Positions 28,061-37,512 of a stretch of DNA of 64,000 bases are shown here, piece by piece. Source of the stretch: Crocosphaera sp. UHCC 0190 (GTDB taxonomy: Bacteria > Cyanobacteriota > Cyanobacteriia > Cyanobacteriales > Microcystaceae); contig NZ_JAYGHP010000012.1 in assembly GCF_034932065.1 (NCBI RefSeq), forward strand, positions 62,001 to 126,000, given 5' to 3'. A program made the translations under genes and the position numbers. The notes beneath the pieces are model-generated. The model did not search any database and was not told the origin of the DNA. It saw only the letters and a program-made list of their open reading frames with translations. How positions within the stretch are numbered: the first letter of the stretch is position 1; each line of letters starts with the position of its first letter.

Positions 28061-30793
28061 GTGTTGAGGAAGACAAAGCCACAGAAAACAAAACTAAAAA
28101 AGAAAAAATTCCTAAGATCCCCTTTAAAACCCCTATTAGGACTCTTATCAGCCTTAATTCCCTTCACCCTCCTAATTTCTCCTGCTCAAGCCCTCTTAGG
28201 TAGAGTCGGAGTCGTCAAAAGTCCTGAAAACAGGCAACAATGGCCATCAATTCGTAATCGTCTCTTAGCCACAGGTGTCCAATTTTGTGTTATTGAATCC
28301 CAAAACTGGGGAACATCCCAAGATCTCAAGGATATTAGAGTCTTATTTTTACCCAACGTTGAACAAATTACCGGACTTCAAGTCGCGGCCTTGGAAAATT
28401 GGATGAAACAAGGTGGGCGAGTTATTGTCAGCGGCCCCACGGGAAACCTAGCAGAATCAGAAGTCAAAACTCAACTGCGATCGCTGTTGGGGGCCTATTG
28501 GGCTTATATTAACTCTAGTCCTTCAACCCTCAAATTACAAGAAACGACTCAATTGCCGTTCCTCAACCCCGCTAACCTCAGTGCTACCTTTATCGGTGGG
28601 GTGATTATTCCCAGTGACATCAACGCTCAACCCGCAGCAGTTTGGCTGACAGAAGGCAAACCCCCCGGTGTCGTGGTGAATGAGAATACCGTCTTTTTGG
28701 GTTGGCGTTGGGGATTCGATGGCGTTACCTCCGCCGCCTTTGATACCACCTGGCTGAAAACCGCCTTAAATCGCTATGGAATTAATGCCAATAATCAATT
28801 AGTAGTTGTTAATTCCATTGATATTCCCCCCTGTGATGCCAACGCCACTACTCCTAGAGAACCCTTTCCTATTTTACCGCCCGAATATATCCCCAACTCC
28901 GAAAAACCTCCCCAAACTCCCGTTACTCCTTTCCCTGACTCTTCCCTTCCTTCCCCAAATTTAAGAAGCGATCGCCCTCTCCAATCTTCTGATGATCCTG
29001 TCTTGTCTCCTCCCATTTCCGGCATTTCTTCCCAACAAGCCCAGGCTATGAGTCAAGAACTCCAAAACCTGATTGCCCGGTTTGAAAGCACTCTCCTCAC
29101 TGCCCAAGCTAACGTTGTTCCGATGGCAGCCCTTTCCTCAGAGCAGTTAAAAAATACAACTCCACCTCACCTCAATTCCCCTCTCCATGAGTCTCAACAA
29201 GTCTTAAACGAGGCCAAACAAAGCTTAAAAGCCTTTCAACAACTGGTCAACCAACAACAGTATGATCAGGCTCGGCAACTCTGGTTAAAAGCTCGTCGCA
29301 GTCTCTGGGATAGCTACCCCGCAGAGCATCAATTTATGCAGCCGGAAGTCCGGGCGATGTGGTTAGATCGGGGTACCATTGTTAAAACCCGTTCCGAAGC
29401 AGATTTAGCGGTAATTTTTGACCGCATGGCTGAGGCGGGAATTAATACCGTTTTTATAGAAACTGTTAACGCTAGTTACCCCATTTATCCTAGTCGTGTC
29501 GCCCCTGAACAAAATCCCTTAACCCAAGGTTGGGACCCCCTGAGAGTGGCTATCAAATTAGCTCATGAAAGAAACATAGAAATTCATGCTTGGGTGTGGT
29601 TGTTTGCGGCGGCTAATCAAGGTCATAACAAAGTTTTAGGACAACCGGCCGATTATTTAGGGCCGGTTCTTTCTCGTAACCCTGATTGGGGAATTACTGA
29701 CCAAGAGGGCAATTATTTTGATAAAGGGCCTCAATTTAAAAAAGCTTTTTTAGATCCCGCTAATCCCAGAGTTCAAGAATATTTATTGGCTTTGGTCGAA
29801 GAAATTGCTACCAATTATGATGTCGATGGTATTCAATTTGATTATATTCGTTATCCCTTTCAACAACCCCAAGTTAATCAAACCTTTGGCTATAGTAAAT
29901 CTTCCCGTTATTTGTTTAAAGAAATGACAGGAGTTGACCCAATTGAAATTTCTCCAGGACACCCTTTATGGAATCAGTGGACAGGGTTTCGGATTCGTCA
30001 AATTGATAGTTTTGTCTCGACGGTTTCCAGTCGTCTTAAGGAGAAAAAACCTGATTTAATTCTCTCTGCTTCTGTGTTTCCTATTGAAAGAAATGATCGC
30101 TTATTTCGTCTTCAACAAAATTGGGAAGAATGGATGAGTCAAGGCTGGATCGATATGATTGTTTTAATGACTTATGCTCTGGATACGGGTAATCTAGAAG
30201 AGCGGACTCAAGCGGCTTTTGATGATAGTTTGCCGAAGTCTTCTTTGATTATTCCTGGACTCCGTTTATTGAAGGTTCCTGACCCAGTAACTATCGATCA
30301 ATTACAATTAGTCCGTAATATGCCGATTGGGGGATTTTCTCTGTTTGCTACGGAAAACTTAACTCCTTCTCTACAAACTTTATTAAGCCGTTCTCAACCG
30401 CCTCAAACTCCCCAACCTTTGCCCTATCGTCAACCGTTTCAGGCAGCTTCTGGACGTTATCAAGCCTTACAAAAAGAATGGGGGTTTTTGTTAAGTCAAC
30501 AGCAATTAATGATCCCGAAAGCGCATCTTAATGATTGGAGTCAACAAGAAACCCAATTATCCCAGGCTTTAGCGCAATTAGCCTCTCAACCTTCTCGCCA
30601 AAATTTAGCCACTGCTAGACGCACTTTAAGCCAGTTTCAGCGACAGTTTCCTAACTGGATGAATGAACAGAAACGCCTTCAGCCTTATCAAGTTCAAGTC
30701 TGGGAAAATCGTCTGGAAACTTTAGAAAAATTACTCGCTTATGGAGAAAGAAAAGTCATTCAAGAAGGAAGAGGAACCGTTAGTCAAAAATAA
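28061..30793 (+). CDS. Exported GHL10-type glycoside hydrolase-like protein
   Basis: The 910-aa protein starts at GTG 28061 with a very basic N-terminus and a signal peptide (LLGLLSALIPFTLLISPAQA). Residues about 45-230 look like an amidotransferase/ThuA-type flavodoxin-like domain (GRVIVSGPTGN). A Pro/Ser-rich linker follows (about 260-340). The catalytic part is the GHL10/DUF187 TIM barrel (about 425-760: EVRAMWLDRGTIV, IEIHAWVWLFAANQ-like, YDVDGIQFDYIRYPF). The C-terminus is helical. GHL10 proteins are thought to act on cell-wall or exopolysaccharide; substrate unproven. Confidence 0.85.
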   Translation: MLRKTKPQKTKLKKKKFLRSPLKPLLGLLSALIPFTLLISPAQALLGRVGVVKSPENRQQWPSIRNRLLATGVQFCVIESQNWGTSQDLKDIRVLFLPNVEQITGLQVAALENWMKQGGRVIVSGPTGNLAESEVKTQLRSLLGAYWAYINSSPSTLKLQETTQLPFLNPANLSATFIGGVIIPSDINAQPAAVWLTEGKPPGVVVNENTVFLGWRWGFDGVTSAAFDTTWLKTALNRYGINANNQLVVVNSIDIPPCDANATTPREPFPILPPEYIPNSEKPPQTPVTPFPDSSLPSPNLRSDRPLQSSDDPVLSPPISGISSQQAQAMSQELQNLIARFESTLLTAQANVVPMAALSSEQLKNTTPPHLNSPLHESQQVLNEAKQSLKAFQQLVNQQQYDQARQLWLKARRSLWDSYPAEHQFMQPEVRAMWLDRGTIVKTRSEADLAVIFDRMAEAGINTVFIETVNASYPIYPSRVAPEQNPLTQGWDPLRVAIKLAHERNIEIHAWVWLFAAANQGHNKVLGQPADYLGPVLSRNPDWGITDQEGNYFDKGPQFKKAFLDPANPRVQEYLLALVEEIATNYDVDGIQFDYIRYPFQQPQVNQTFGYSKSSRYLFKEMTGVDPIEISPGHPLWNQWTGFRIRQIDSFVSTVSSRLKEKKPDLILSASVFPIERNDRLFRLQQNWEEWMSQGWIDMIVLMTYALDTGNLEERTQAAFDDSLPKSSLIIPGLRLLKVPDPVTIDQLQLVRNMPIGGFSLFATENLTPSLQTLLSRSQPPQTPQPLPYRQPFQAASGRYQALQKEWGFLLSQQQLMIPKAHLNDWSQQETQLSQALAQLASQPSRQNLATARRTLSQFQRQFPNWMNEQKRLQPYQVQVWENRLETLEKLLAYGERKVIQEGRGTVSQK

Positions 30794-30830
30794 ACCACAA
30801 TAGAAAAGTTAATCGTGAGGCCTGAAGCCC

Positions 30831-31541
30831 TTAAGTTTTCTCGGTTTTCAGGTCAATTTCTAGCTGATTACGCCAAATTAATCGAGCATAACAGTAACCA
30901 ATCGTTTCTAAAATGACAGATTTTGCCCCTGCACTGCTTTTCCACCATTGTTTGACATCATAATCACGGGAAGGATGGGCGATCGCTCCCACTTTGATCT
31001 CTGGTTCTAAAACTTGTTGAAAAATAAACCAGCTACGACGGGTATGGACATCATAAGAATAGAGATTAATGGCTTTGACCCCTAACTCTGACTGGGATAA
31101 CCACTGTTTAACGGCGATCGCACTGGCGGCGGTTCGGTCAATTTTTACCACTGGTGTGGGAACAGCTACCACAGACTGAGGATCTAATCCCCAAGCGATG
31201 GCCGTGGCCGCCGCTAACTCAGCAAGGGTTTTGTAAGAACTGAACTGTTGACCCCGACTAATGGGGGTTCCTGTGGTGATCATTAGCTGATAATTTTTGG
31301 CTTTAAATTCTGCGACCGCCCCTTTAATGACTGCATCATTGACCCATCCTTCTAGCACCATAACATCGGCTTGAATGGGGCGGGAAACCCTCAAAAATGG
31401 CTGAATTGAGGTGGCGATCACTATCATTATTAGGGTAATGATACTCAACAGAATCACCCAACCGAGGGGGGTTAAGCTCCATTGGGGCTTATATTCCAGT
31501 ATTCCCCAAAATTTTGGGGGGGGAAGTTGGGACACAGGCAT
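30831..31541 (-). CDS. DUF218/YdcF-like membrane protein
   Basis: The 236-aa protein has one N-terminal membrane helix (PLGWVILLSIITLIMIVIAT, about residues 25-45) and a soluble domain like DUF218/YdcF proteins (ADVMVLEGWVNDAVIKGAV, LMITTGTPISRG). The highly conserved motifs of that family are only partly kept, so the assignment is tentative. ATG 31541 is preferred to an in-frame TTG at 31610, leaving a 10-bp gap to the DUF2301 gene upstream, which is probably co-transcribed. Confidence 0.65.
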   Translation of the reverse strand: MPVSQLPPPKFWGILEYKPQWSLTPLGWVILLSIITLIMIVIATSIQPFLRVSRPIQADVMVLEGWVNDAVIKGAVAEFKAKNYQLMITTGTPISRGQQFSSYKTLAELAAATAIAWGLDPQSVVAVPTPVVKIDRTAASAIAVKQWLSQSELGVKAINLYSYDVHTRRSWFIFQQVLEPEIKVGAIAHPSRDYDVKQWWKSSAGAKSVILETIGYCYARLIWRNQLEIDLKTEKT

Positions 31542-31551
31542 TTTTTCAAGA

Positions 31552-32217
31552 TTAAGAAACTGAAAGAGAACGCTGTTGCTTAAGATAGGTGAAGACTGAT
31601 TTATCCCCAATATCAGAGGGAATCTCTTGACTCAATTTTCTTAAGGCAAAAATCATAAATAATCCGGCCCAACTTCCCAATAATACCTGTTCCAGCAGTA
31701 AGGGCAAAATTCCGCTTAAATGGCCCAGTAAAAGAAGGGGAAGCAAGGGGGTTAATAATTTGGTTTCGAGACGGTTAAAACAAAATGCCTCTTTAAAATA
31801 AATCCCCGTTAACGCCACAAAAATAAAGCCAATACCCAATAGGGTAAGAGGTTGATGATACACCGCCAAGGCTAAGGGTTCTTGACTATTCCTAGCGATG
31901 ATCACTGCTGAAATCACCCCAATTCCCCAACAGAATTGTAACAGTCTATGAAGGGGAATTAAATAAATATGAATCGTGATTAAACTAATGGCAAGACCGA
32001 GACAAAATAGGCCAAATAACGGTGTCAGTAAATTTAAGATGAGGGGAGTTGCTCCCTGCCAGAGAATTAGTCCACTGCCCACAGCAAAGCTTAACGCCGC
32101 TAATAATAAACCCCCTCGATAAATCTTCACTCCCCGGCGATCTTCTGGGGTAATGGTAAATTGTCCAAATTGTCCTTGATAGACTTCTAATGGCTCTTGT
32201 ATTGTATTCATCGTCAT
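31552..32217 (-). CDS. DUF2301 integral membrane protein
   Basis: The 221-aa protein is mostly hydrophobic with six or seven membrane helices after a short polar N-terminus (YQGQFGQFTITPEDRRGVKI). The start, the IYFKEAFCFNR loop and the overall plan fit the DUF2301 family, common in cyanobacteria and of unknown function. ATG 32217 is used; ATG 32211 is equally possible. It is first in a likely two-gene minus-strand operon and divergent from the COP23 gene. Confidence 0.8.
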   Translation of the reverse strand: MTMNTIQEPLEVYQGQFGQFTITPEDRRGVKIYRGGLLLAALSFAVGSGLILWQGATPLILNLLTPLFGLFCLGLAISLITIHIYLIPLHRLLQFCWGIGVISAVIIARNSQEPLALAVYHQPLTLLGIGFIFVALTGIYFKEAFCFNRLETKLLTPLLPLLLLGHLSGILPLLLEQVLLGSWAGLFMIFALRKLSQEIPSDIGDKSVFTYLKQQRSLSVS

Positions 32218-32609
32218 CTCTATTACCAACGGAATACTTCAATTTTATCGTGTTTTCTCAGAAACGATCTCAGAGTAAGATTGATTATAAACTTAGTCTT
32301 AAGTTTTTCAAGATTTTCTTCCATTTAAGATAGAATATTATGTTATATTTCGCAATCATTTTTAACGAAATACGAGAGAAAACAAGCAATTGTAAAATAA
32401 TGCTATGATTGTTAGTTTTGAACAAAACTGAAGGGCTAGAATAATTATTATAGGAAGTAAGGCGCTAGGCAGAGAGAAACAATTTAGCGACCTAAAACGT
32501 GTGGTGTGAGGCAGTATCGAAGACCCTAAGCTAATTTAGCTAAGGGCAAATTAAAAAAATATAGCAGTTGCTATGACAACACTGCTTCTTACACTCTTTG
32601 GAGGTCAAA
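32218..32609 (+). promoter_or_regulatory. Long upstream region of the COP23 gene with a hairpin and a strong RBS
   Basis: This 390-bp gap between divergent genes has no ORF. Bases 32524-32546 form an 11-bp stem with one A-A mismatch (CCCTAAGCTAA/TTTAGCTAAGGG). GGAGGT at 32600-32605 is a perfect ribosome binding site four bases before the ATG. The first half is very AT-rich with several possible -10 boxes. A long structured leader is likely. Confidence 0.5.
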
Positions 32610-33290
32610 ATGGTTAACAATTACGCTAAGGTTATTGCTGTAGGTGCGTTGGCTGCTGTTGGTGTACTCGGTGCTATTTCCGAAGCCCAAGCCCAACACT
32701 TTAAGTATCCTGAAACCAACATGGTAACTGAAGGATCTCCTAGTCCTATTGATTGGGATAGTAACCGAGCCGTTACTCCCCATGTTCAACAGAAAATGGT
32801 GTTTGCTTGTGAAGCTCAGGCAGATGGCACTTATGCCACCACAGCCAGAATGGTAGAACAAACCGTTGATCCTGATCACTATCCTGTTTACAGCGAAGAA
32901 GTGATGTATGAAAGCCCCACCGCTTTAGTCAACTGGTCAGCCACCTTGGATTCCGATCATCCCAAGGGTTCTTACACTCCCGAAAGCCGCTGTCAAGCTG
33001 TCAGTGCGCGTTTAACCAATCTCTCCTACGCCTATGGCCTAACCACCCCTGAGCAAGTTGCTCAAATCGGTGAAGCTAGTCTTGTCGGGACAGCTAACGG
33101 ACAACGAGTCATCTTTATTTCTCAAGATCCTAAAGATGCCTCCACCCGTAATGTGATCTTCACATTGAAGCCAGACAACGCCGCCAGACTTGAAGCTCCC
33201 AAAGTTCTTACTCAGTTTCAAACTGGTATTGCTGGAAGTATTGGGGGTCCTGATCTTGCTCCTGGCGAACGTCCTCCCGTCCAAGAATAG
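32610..33290 (+). CDS. COP23 family exported protein
   Basis: The 226-aa precursor has a signal peptide (AKVIAVGALAAVGVLGAI, cleavage near AQA-QH) and a mature part of about 22 kDa. It matches the COP23 (circadian oscillating polypeptide) pattern: MVFACEAQADGTYATTARM, a Trp in LVNWSATLD, GSYTPESRCQAVSARL with the second cysteine, then NGQRVIFIS. COP23 was first described as a membrane-associated, circadian-cycling protein in a unicellular nitrogen-fixing cyanobacterium; its role is unknown. Perfect GGAGGT site and a strong terminator suggest high expression. Confidence 0.85.
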   Translation: MVNNYAKVIAVGALAAVGVLGAISEAQAQHFKYPETNMVTEGSPSPIDWDSNRAVTPHVQQKMVFACEAQADGTYATTARMVEQTVDPDHYPVYSEEVMYESPTALVNWSATLDSDHPKGSYTPESRCQAVSARLTNLSYAYGLTTPEQVAQIGEASLVGTANGQRVIFISQDPKDASTRNVIFTLKPDNAARLEAPKVLTQFQTGIAGSIGGPDLAPGERPPVQE

Positions 33291-33301
33291 GCCAATCTTG
33301 A

Positions 33302-33339
33302 GGGAAAGATCTGTTAATATTGATCACTCTTTCCCTTTT
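33302..33339 (+). terminator. Rho-independent terminator after the COP23 gene
   Basis: GGGAAAGA at 33302-33309 pairs with TCTTTCCC at 33328-33335 and is followed by TTTT. It lies 11 bases after the stop codon. Confidence 0.75.
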
Positions 33340-33429
33340 CTGCACTGGAGAGTAGGTATGATTCCTGCTCTCTGTTTTTTTGTCAAAGTCCCATACGACT
33401 GCGTTTATAGACAATCATAAAACAAAGGA

Positions 33430-36400
33430 CTATAATTGCGACTTAACTAATACTTCAGGTTCCTCATTCACCTGGAAGTGCGTCTTAAAGTTGGCAGGTT
33501 TTTGTTTAGGCATCAACCACTTGCCAAACTTGGCATAGAGGGCCGGAATCACCAACAAAGTCAACGCCGTCGAAGTAATTAACCCACCCAAAACCACAAT
33601 GGCCAATGGTTGTAAAATTTCATTTCCGGCTCCAGAGGCGATCGCCAAGGGAAACATACCCAAAGCTGAGGTAAGGGCAGTCATCAGGATAGCATTTACC
33701 CGTTCTAAGGAACCCTTAACAATCACCGCTTTAAGGGGCATTCCTTGGGCAAACTTGTTGTTATAGTTATCTACCAGCAATAAGCCATTGCGGACAGCCA
33801 CCCCAAACAACGTAATAAACCCGATGAGAGAAGCGATGGAAATCACGCCCCCCGTCAGCGCAATCGAGATAATGCCCCCCACCAACGCCAAGGGTAGGTT
33901 AATCATGATGGCGATGGTTGCGGGAAGGGAGTTAACGGAGAAGAACATCAAGATGGCAATGATGATCGCCGCTAGAATGCTGTACACCAATAGGTTATTG
34001 GTGGCATTTTGTTCAGCTTCAAACTGTCCGCCATATTGAATAAAGTAGCCTTTTGGTAATTGTATCTTTTGGCGAATCGTCGCTTGAATATCGCCTACCA
34101 CACTGCCCAAGTCACGCCCACCAACGTTAGCAGAAACCACAATTAAGCGTGAAACGTCTTCTCGATTCACCACATTCGCTCCCATACCGTACTCTACTTT
34201 GGCAACGGTACTCAAGGGAATAATTTGTCCCCTGGGGGTGGAGATAGGAAGGGCGCGAATGGCATCTAGACTATTGCGAGCCGATTCCTGTAATACAACG
34301 GTAATGTTGATAAGCTGCTGATTTTCAGCAATTTGCGAAACAACCTGACCATTGAGAGCCGTTTCCACAACATCTGAAATTGCCTCCATACTTAAACCAT
34401 AGTTAGCGGCTGCCGCGCGATCATAGTGAATTTGTACCTGACGGATGGGTAGTTGGGGTTCAATCTGTAAATCTACAAGTCCTTTAATGGGTTTGATCGC
34501 ATCGCGTACCTGTTCGCCCACCTTGCGGAGTTCGATCAAATCGGGGCCAAAGATTTTTACGGCGATCGCACTTCTAACCCCCGATAACACTTCATCCATA
34601 CGGTGGGAAATAAATCCCCCAATATTGGGAGCTACTCCAGGCAACTTTAAGAAGGCTTCCCGTAGCTGTTTGACACTGGTTTCACGGTCTTTCAGGGCTA
34701 AATCACTCAATTCTACATCCACATGAGCCATGTTGACCCCTGCTCCGTCTGCATCCCCTGGGGCGCGTCCTGACCGTACCTGTACCCACTCATACAGATG
34801 ATTATCCTTAAGGGAGTTATACAGAGCGATTCCTGCTCGGTTGGTCATCTCTAGAGATACCCCAGGAAATAACACCATCGAATTAACCATTGATTTTTCC
34901 TGAAATTCTGGTAAAAATACCCGTCCCAAACTCGGAACAATGGCAAAGGTAGCAACTAAAGCAGCCAAAGCGCAACAGAGAATGATTTTCGGCAATTTTA
35001 GAGATAAATTGAGTAAAGGACGATAAAGCCGTATGACTAAGCGAGAAATAAACGTCCCTTCTTGGGATAAGGTTTGATTGGCCAATAAAATGGCACACAG
35101 AGCAGGAGAAAGGGTCATGGCCACTAGGGTAGAGGCAGCAATAGAGAATAAATAAGCTAACCCCATAGGGGCAAAAATACGTCCCTCTACCCCCGTTAAA
35201 CTAAAAATCGGGGCAAATACCACAATAATAATAACCGTGGAAAAAATTACCGCCAGTCTGACCTCAACAGAGGTGTCATAAACCACTTGAAAGGGATGTT
35301 TTGGGTTGCTTCTAGCTTGGTTGCTGCGGAGTCCCCGATAACAGTTTTCCATATCCACAATGGCATCATCCACCACCGAACCAATGGCCACCACTAACCC
35401 CCCTAGGGTCATGGTATTGATGCCCAAACCAAAGGCTTTCATGAACAATAAGCCAATGATTAAAGACAGAGGAATGGCACTGAGGGTTATTATTGCGGTG
35501 CGCCAGTTCATCAAAAACAGGAGCATAATCACCGAAACAATGATGATGCCTTGAATAAGAGAACCACTGACATTACGAATGGCAGAATCAATAAAATTAG
35601 CTTGACGAAAGGTTCTGGCAATTTGTACATCAGACGGAAAGCTAGGCTCTAAAGAAGCAATAACTTGTTCAACTGCCTGAGTAACTGTGGGTGTATCTAC
35701 ATCAGGCTGTTTATTGATCATCATTACTACCGCAGGTTGCCCATTTAAACTAGCATCTCCCCGTTTTAGGGCTGATCCTGTTTTGACCACTGCCACGTCT
35801 TTGAGTAAGATGGGTTTTCCGTTTTCAACTTTGACAACAGACTGCTGTAAATCTTCAATAGACTGTATTTGTCCTATTCCACGAATTAGCAGTTCTTGGC
35901 CTCCCCCAATGAGAAAGCCCCCTGGGGCGTTAGAATTAGCTCCTTTGGCCGCTTCGGTGACTTCTGTGAGGGAAACGTTGCGGGATCTTAGTTTTTGAGG
36001 ATCAACTAAAACCTGTTCCTGTCGTTCATCTCCTCCATAAATCGTAACTTGAGAAACCCCTGGCACCGAGAGAATTTGATTACTGACGGTTCCTTCTACC
36101 AACTGACGTAACGCCATCATGGAGGTTTGTTCTTGGTTGTTGACAGTGAAGGCGTATTGTAAAATCGTGCCTAATGGGGAAACTAAAGGTGAAATTTCAG
36201 GGGGATGGGCATTTTCGGGGAATTGACTGCTAATCTGTTGTAGTCGTTCTGTGACTGCTTGTCGGGCTTTGTAAATGTCTGCATTTTGGTCAAATACCAC
36301 TTGTACCATTGATAACCCGACTTTCGAGGAGGATCTCACCGTTGTCACTCCTGGTAAGCCATTAACCGCGCTTTCAATGGGGAGGGTAAGTTGAGACTCG

Positions 36401-36594
36401 ACTTCTTCGGGGGCCAGTCCAGGGGCTTCTGTTTGAACATCTACTTGAGGAGGAGCAAATTCGGGAAACACATCTAAGGGCATTTGAGTAACATTAAAAA
36501 CGCCCCAGAGGGTGATTAAAATAGCTCCAATAACAATTAACCATCGTTGGTTAATTGAACTTTTTATAATCTGATTAAGAATTGAATTAAGCAT
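33430..36594 (-). CDS. Heavy-metal efflux RND permease (CzcA/CusA family)
   Basis: The 1054-aa inner-membrane proton-driven pump has 12 membrane helices and two large periplasmic loops. The start (SINQRWLIVIGAILITLWGV, FPEFAPPQVDVQTEAPGLAP) and the conserved FRQANFID stretch are those of the metal-exporting HME branch. The TM4 motif is GSVVDDAIVDMENCYRG, a DDAxxDxEN form different from the DGAxxxxEN of CzcA, so the metal cannot be named with confidence. The adaptor gene lies upstream in the same operon, and an OmpR-type two-component system is divergent. No outer-membrane TolC-like gene is present. Confidence 0.92.
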   Translation of the reverse strand: MLNSILNQIIKSSINQRWLIVIGAILITLWGVFNVTQMPLDVFPEFAPPQVDVQTEAPGLAPEEVESQLTLPIESAVNGLPGVTTVRSSSKVGLSMVQVVFDQNADIYKARQAVTERLQQISSQFPENAHPPEISPLVSPLGTILQYAFTVNNQEQTSMMALRQLVEGTVSNQILSVPGVSQVTIYGGDERQEQVLVDPQKLRSRNVSLTEVTEAAKGANSNAPGGFLIGGGQELLIRGIGQIQSIEDLQQSVVKVENGKPILLKDVAVVKTGSALKRGDASLNGQPAVVMMINKQPDVDTPTVTQAVEQVIASLEPSFPSDVQIARTFRQANFIDSAIRNVSGSLIQGIIIVSVIMLLFLMNWRTAIITLSAIPLSLIIGLLFMKAFGLGINTMTLGGLVVAIGSVVDDAIVDMENCYRGLRSNQARSNPKHPFQVVYDTSVEVRLAVIFSTVIIIVVFAPIFSLTGVEGRIFAPMGLAYLFSIAASTLVAMTLSPALCAILLANQTLSQEGTFISRLVIRLYRPLLNLSLKLPKIILCCALAALVATFAIVPSLGRVFLPEFQEKSMVNSMVLFPGVSLEMTNRAGIALYNSLKDNHLYEWVQVRSGRAPGDADGAGVNMAHVDVELSDLALKDRETSVKQLREAFLKLPGVAPNIGGFISHRMDEVLSGVRSAIAVKIFGPDLIELRKVGEQVRDAIKPIKGLVDLQIEPQLPIRQVQIHYDRAAAANYGLSMEAISDVVETALNGQVVSQIAENQQLINITVVLQESARNSLDAIRALPISTPRGQIIPLSTVAKVEYGMGANVVNREDVSRLIVVSANVGGRDLGSVVGDIQATIRQKIQLPKGYFIQYGGQFEAEQNATNNLLVYSILAAIIIAILMFFSVNSLPATIAIMINLPLALVGGIISIALTGGVISIASLIGFITLFGVAVRNGLLLVDNYNNKFAQGMPLKAVIVKGSLERVNAILMTALTSALGMFPLAIASGAGNEILQPLAIVVLGGLITSTALTLLVIPALYAKFGKWLMPKQKPANFKTHFQVNEEPEVLVKSQL

Positions 36595-36704
36595 TGTTAA
36601 ATCAGTCGGTGAGTATTATTAATCTTGAAGATGAGGAAAGCCACAGCAAAGCTGAGAACTTGATCAAAAGCTCTGTGTCGCTAACCTTGAATGTTTGTTA
36701 ATGC

Positions 36705-37382
36705 TTATCTTCTATTGGATAAAGAGCCTTTCTTTTTCCCACCACTTCCTATAATGGCTAATGCTCCACCGACTAAAACTACTGCTCCCCCACCAATAGC
36801 AGCCATTGTAATAATGGGGAAACCATCTGATTTCTCTTCTGTTCCTTGGGATGATTCTTTAACCATATTCCCTGTATTATCATGACTATGGGGAATGCCT
36901 TGAGCATCTGCCTCAGCGTGGTTTAGCTCAGGTTCAGACGTTGTAATTGGTTCTGATGTTGGCTCAGTTTCAGCCGTTTTGGTTTTGCGAGACTCAGCAT
37001 ACAGAGATAAACTACCCTGAATAACAAGTTTTTCCCCAACTGACAATTCTTTCGTTACTTGAATTAGTTCGCCTTGGGTTGCCCCTGTGGTCACTTCCAC
37101 TGGCTCATAATAATTTTCATACTGGACAAAGACAAGCTGCTTCCCGTCTGCGTCTACCAGGGCAGAAAAGGGAATCATCACCCCTACACCATCGGCGGCA
37201 GTTTGCTCAATAGGGGTGACAACAATGCCTAACATCTGATCGGTTTCGGCATTCATCTGTACTTTTTGAATGCCCCCCGTTGCTTGAAACTCATCTCCAT
37301 GGCCCACATGGGAAAGGACAACGGTAGGCACACCGAGGGTTAAACTGAGACTAAGAAGACTAACGAGTGACAAGGCTTTCAT
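36705..37382 (-). CDS. Short periplasmic adaptor-like protein for the metal pump
   Basis: The 225-aa protein has a signal peptide (SLVSLLSLSLTLGVPTVVLS), then SHVGHGDEF (possible metal ligands). Residues about 60-130 match only the C-terminal membrane-proximal domain of CusB/CzcB adaptors (VMIPFSALVDADGKQLVFVQ, VTTGATQGELIQV, LSVGEKLVIQGS). The lipoyl and coiled-coil hairpin domains are missing. A His-containing acidic linker (GIPHSHDN) leads to a C-terminal membrane helix (AIGGGAVVLVGGALAIIG). It precedes the pump gene by 110 bp. It may be a reduced regulator or metal chaperone rather than a full adaptor. Confidence 0.75.
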   Translation of the reverse strand: MKALSLVSLLSLSLTLGVPTVVLSHVGHGDEFQATGGIQKVQMNAETDQMLGIVVTPIEQTAADGVGVMIPFSALVDADGKQLVFVQYENYYEPVEVTTGATQGELIQVTKELSVGEKLVIQGSLSLYAESRKTKTAETEPTSEPITTSEPELNHAEADAQGIPHSHDNTGNMVKESSQGTEEKSDGFPIITMAAIGGGAVVLVGGALAIIGSGGKKKGSLSNRR

Positions 37383-37440
37383 AATAACTCCTCACAAAAA
37401 GCATGGCTGATCCAAAGTTTTTAATAGTCTGCCATAAAGC

Positions 37441-37480
37441 AGATGAAATCTAGATGAAATCAAAGTAATTTCAGTAGAAT
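37441..37480 (+). promoter_or_regulatory. Direct-repeat operator and promoter between the pump and sensor genes
   Basis: AGATGAAATC occurs at 37441-37450 and 37452-37461, an 11-bp period typical for OmpR-family regulators. TAGAAT at 37475-37480 is a likely -10 box for the regulator gene, which puts the second repeat over the -35 position, where an activator would bind. Confidence 0.55.
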
Positions 37481-37512
37481 AAATTAGACTTGTAACAGTA
37501 TTTTTTTGAACA

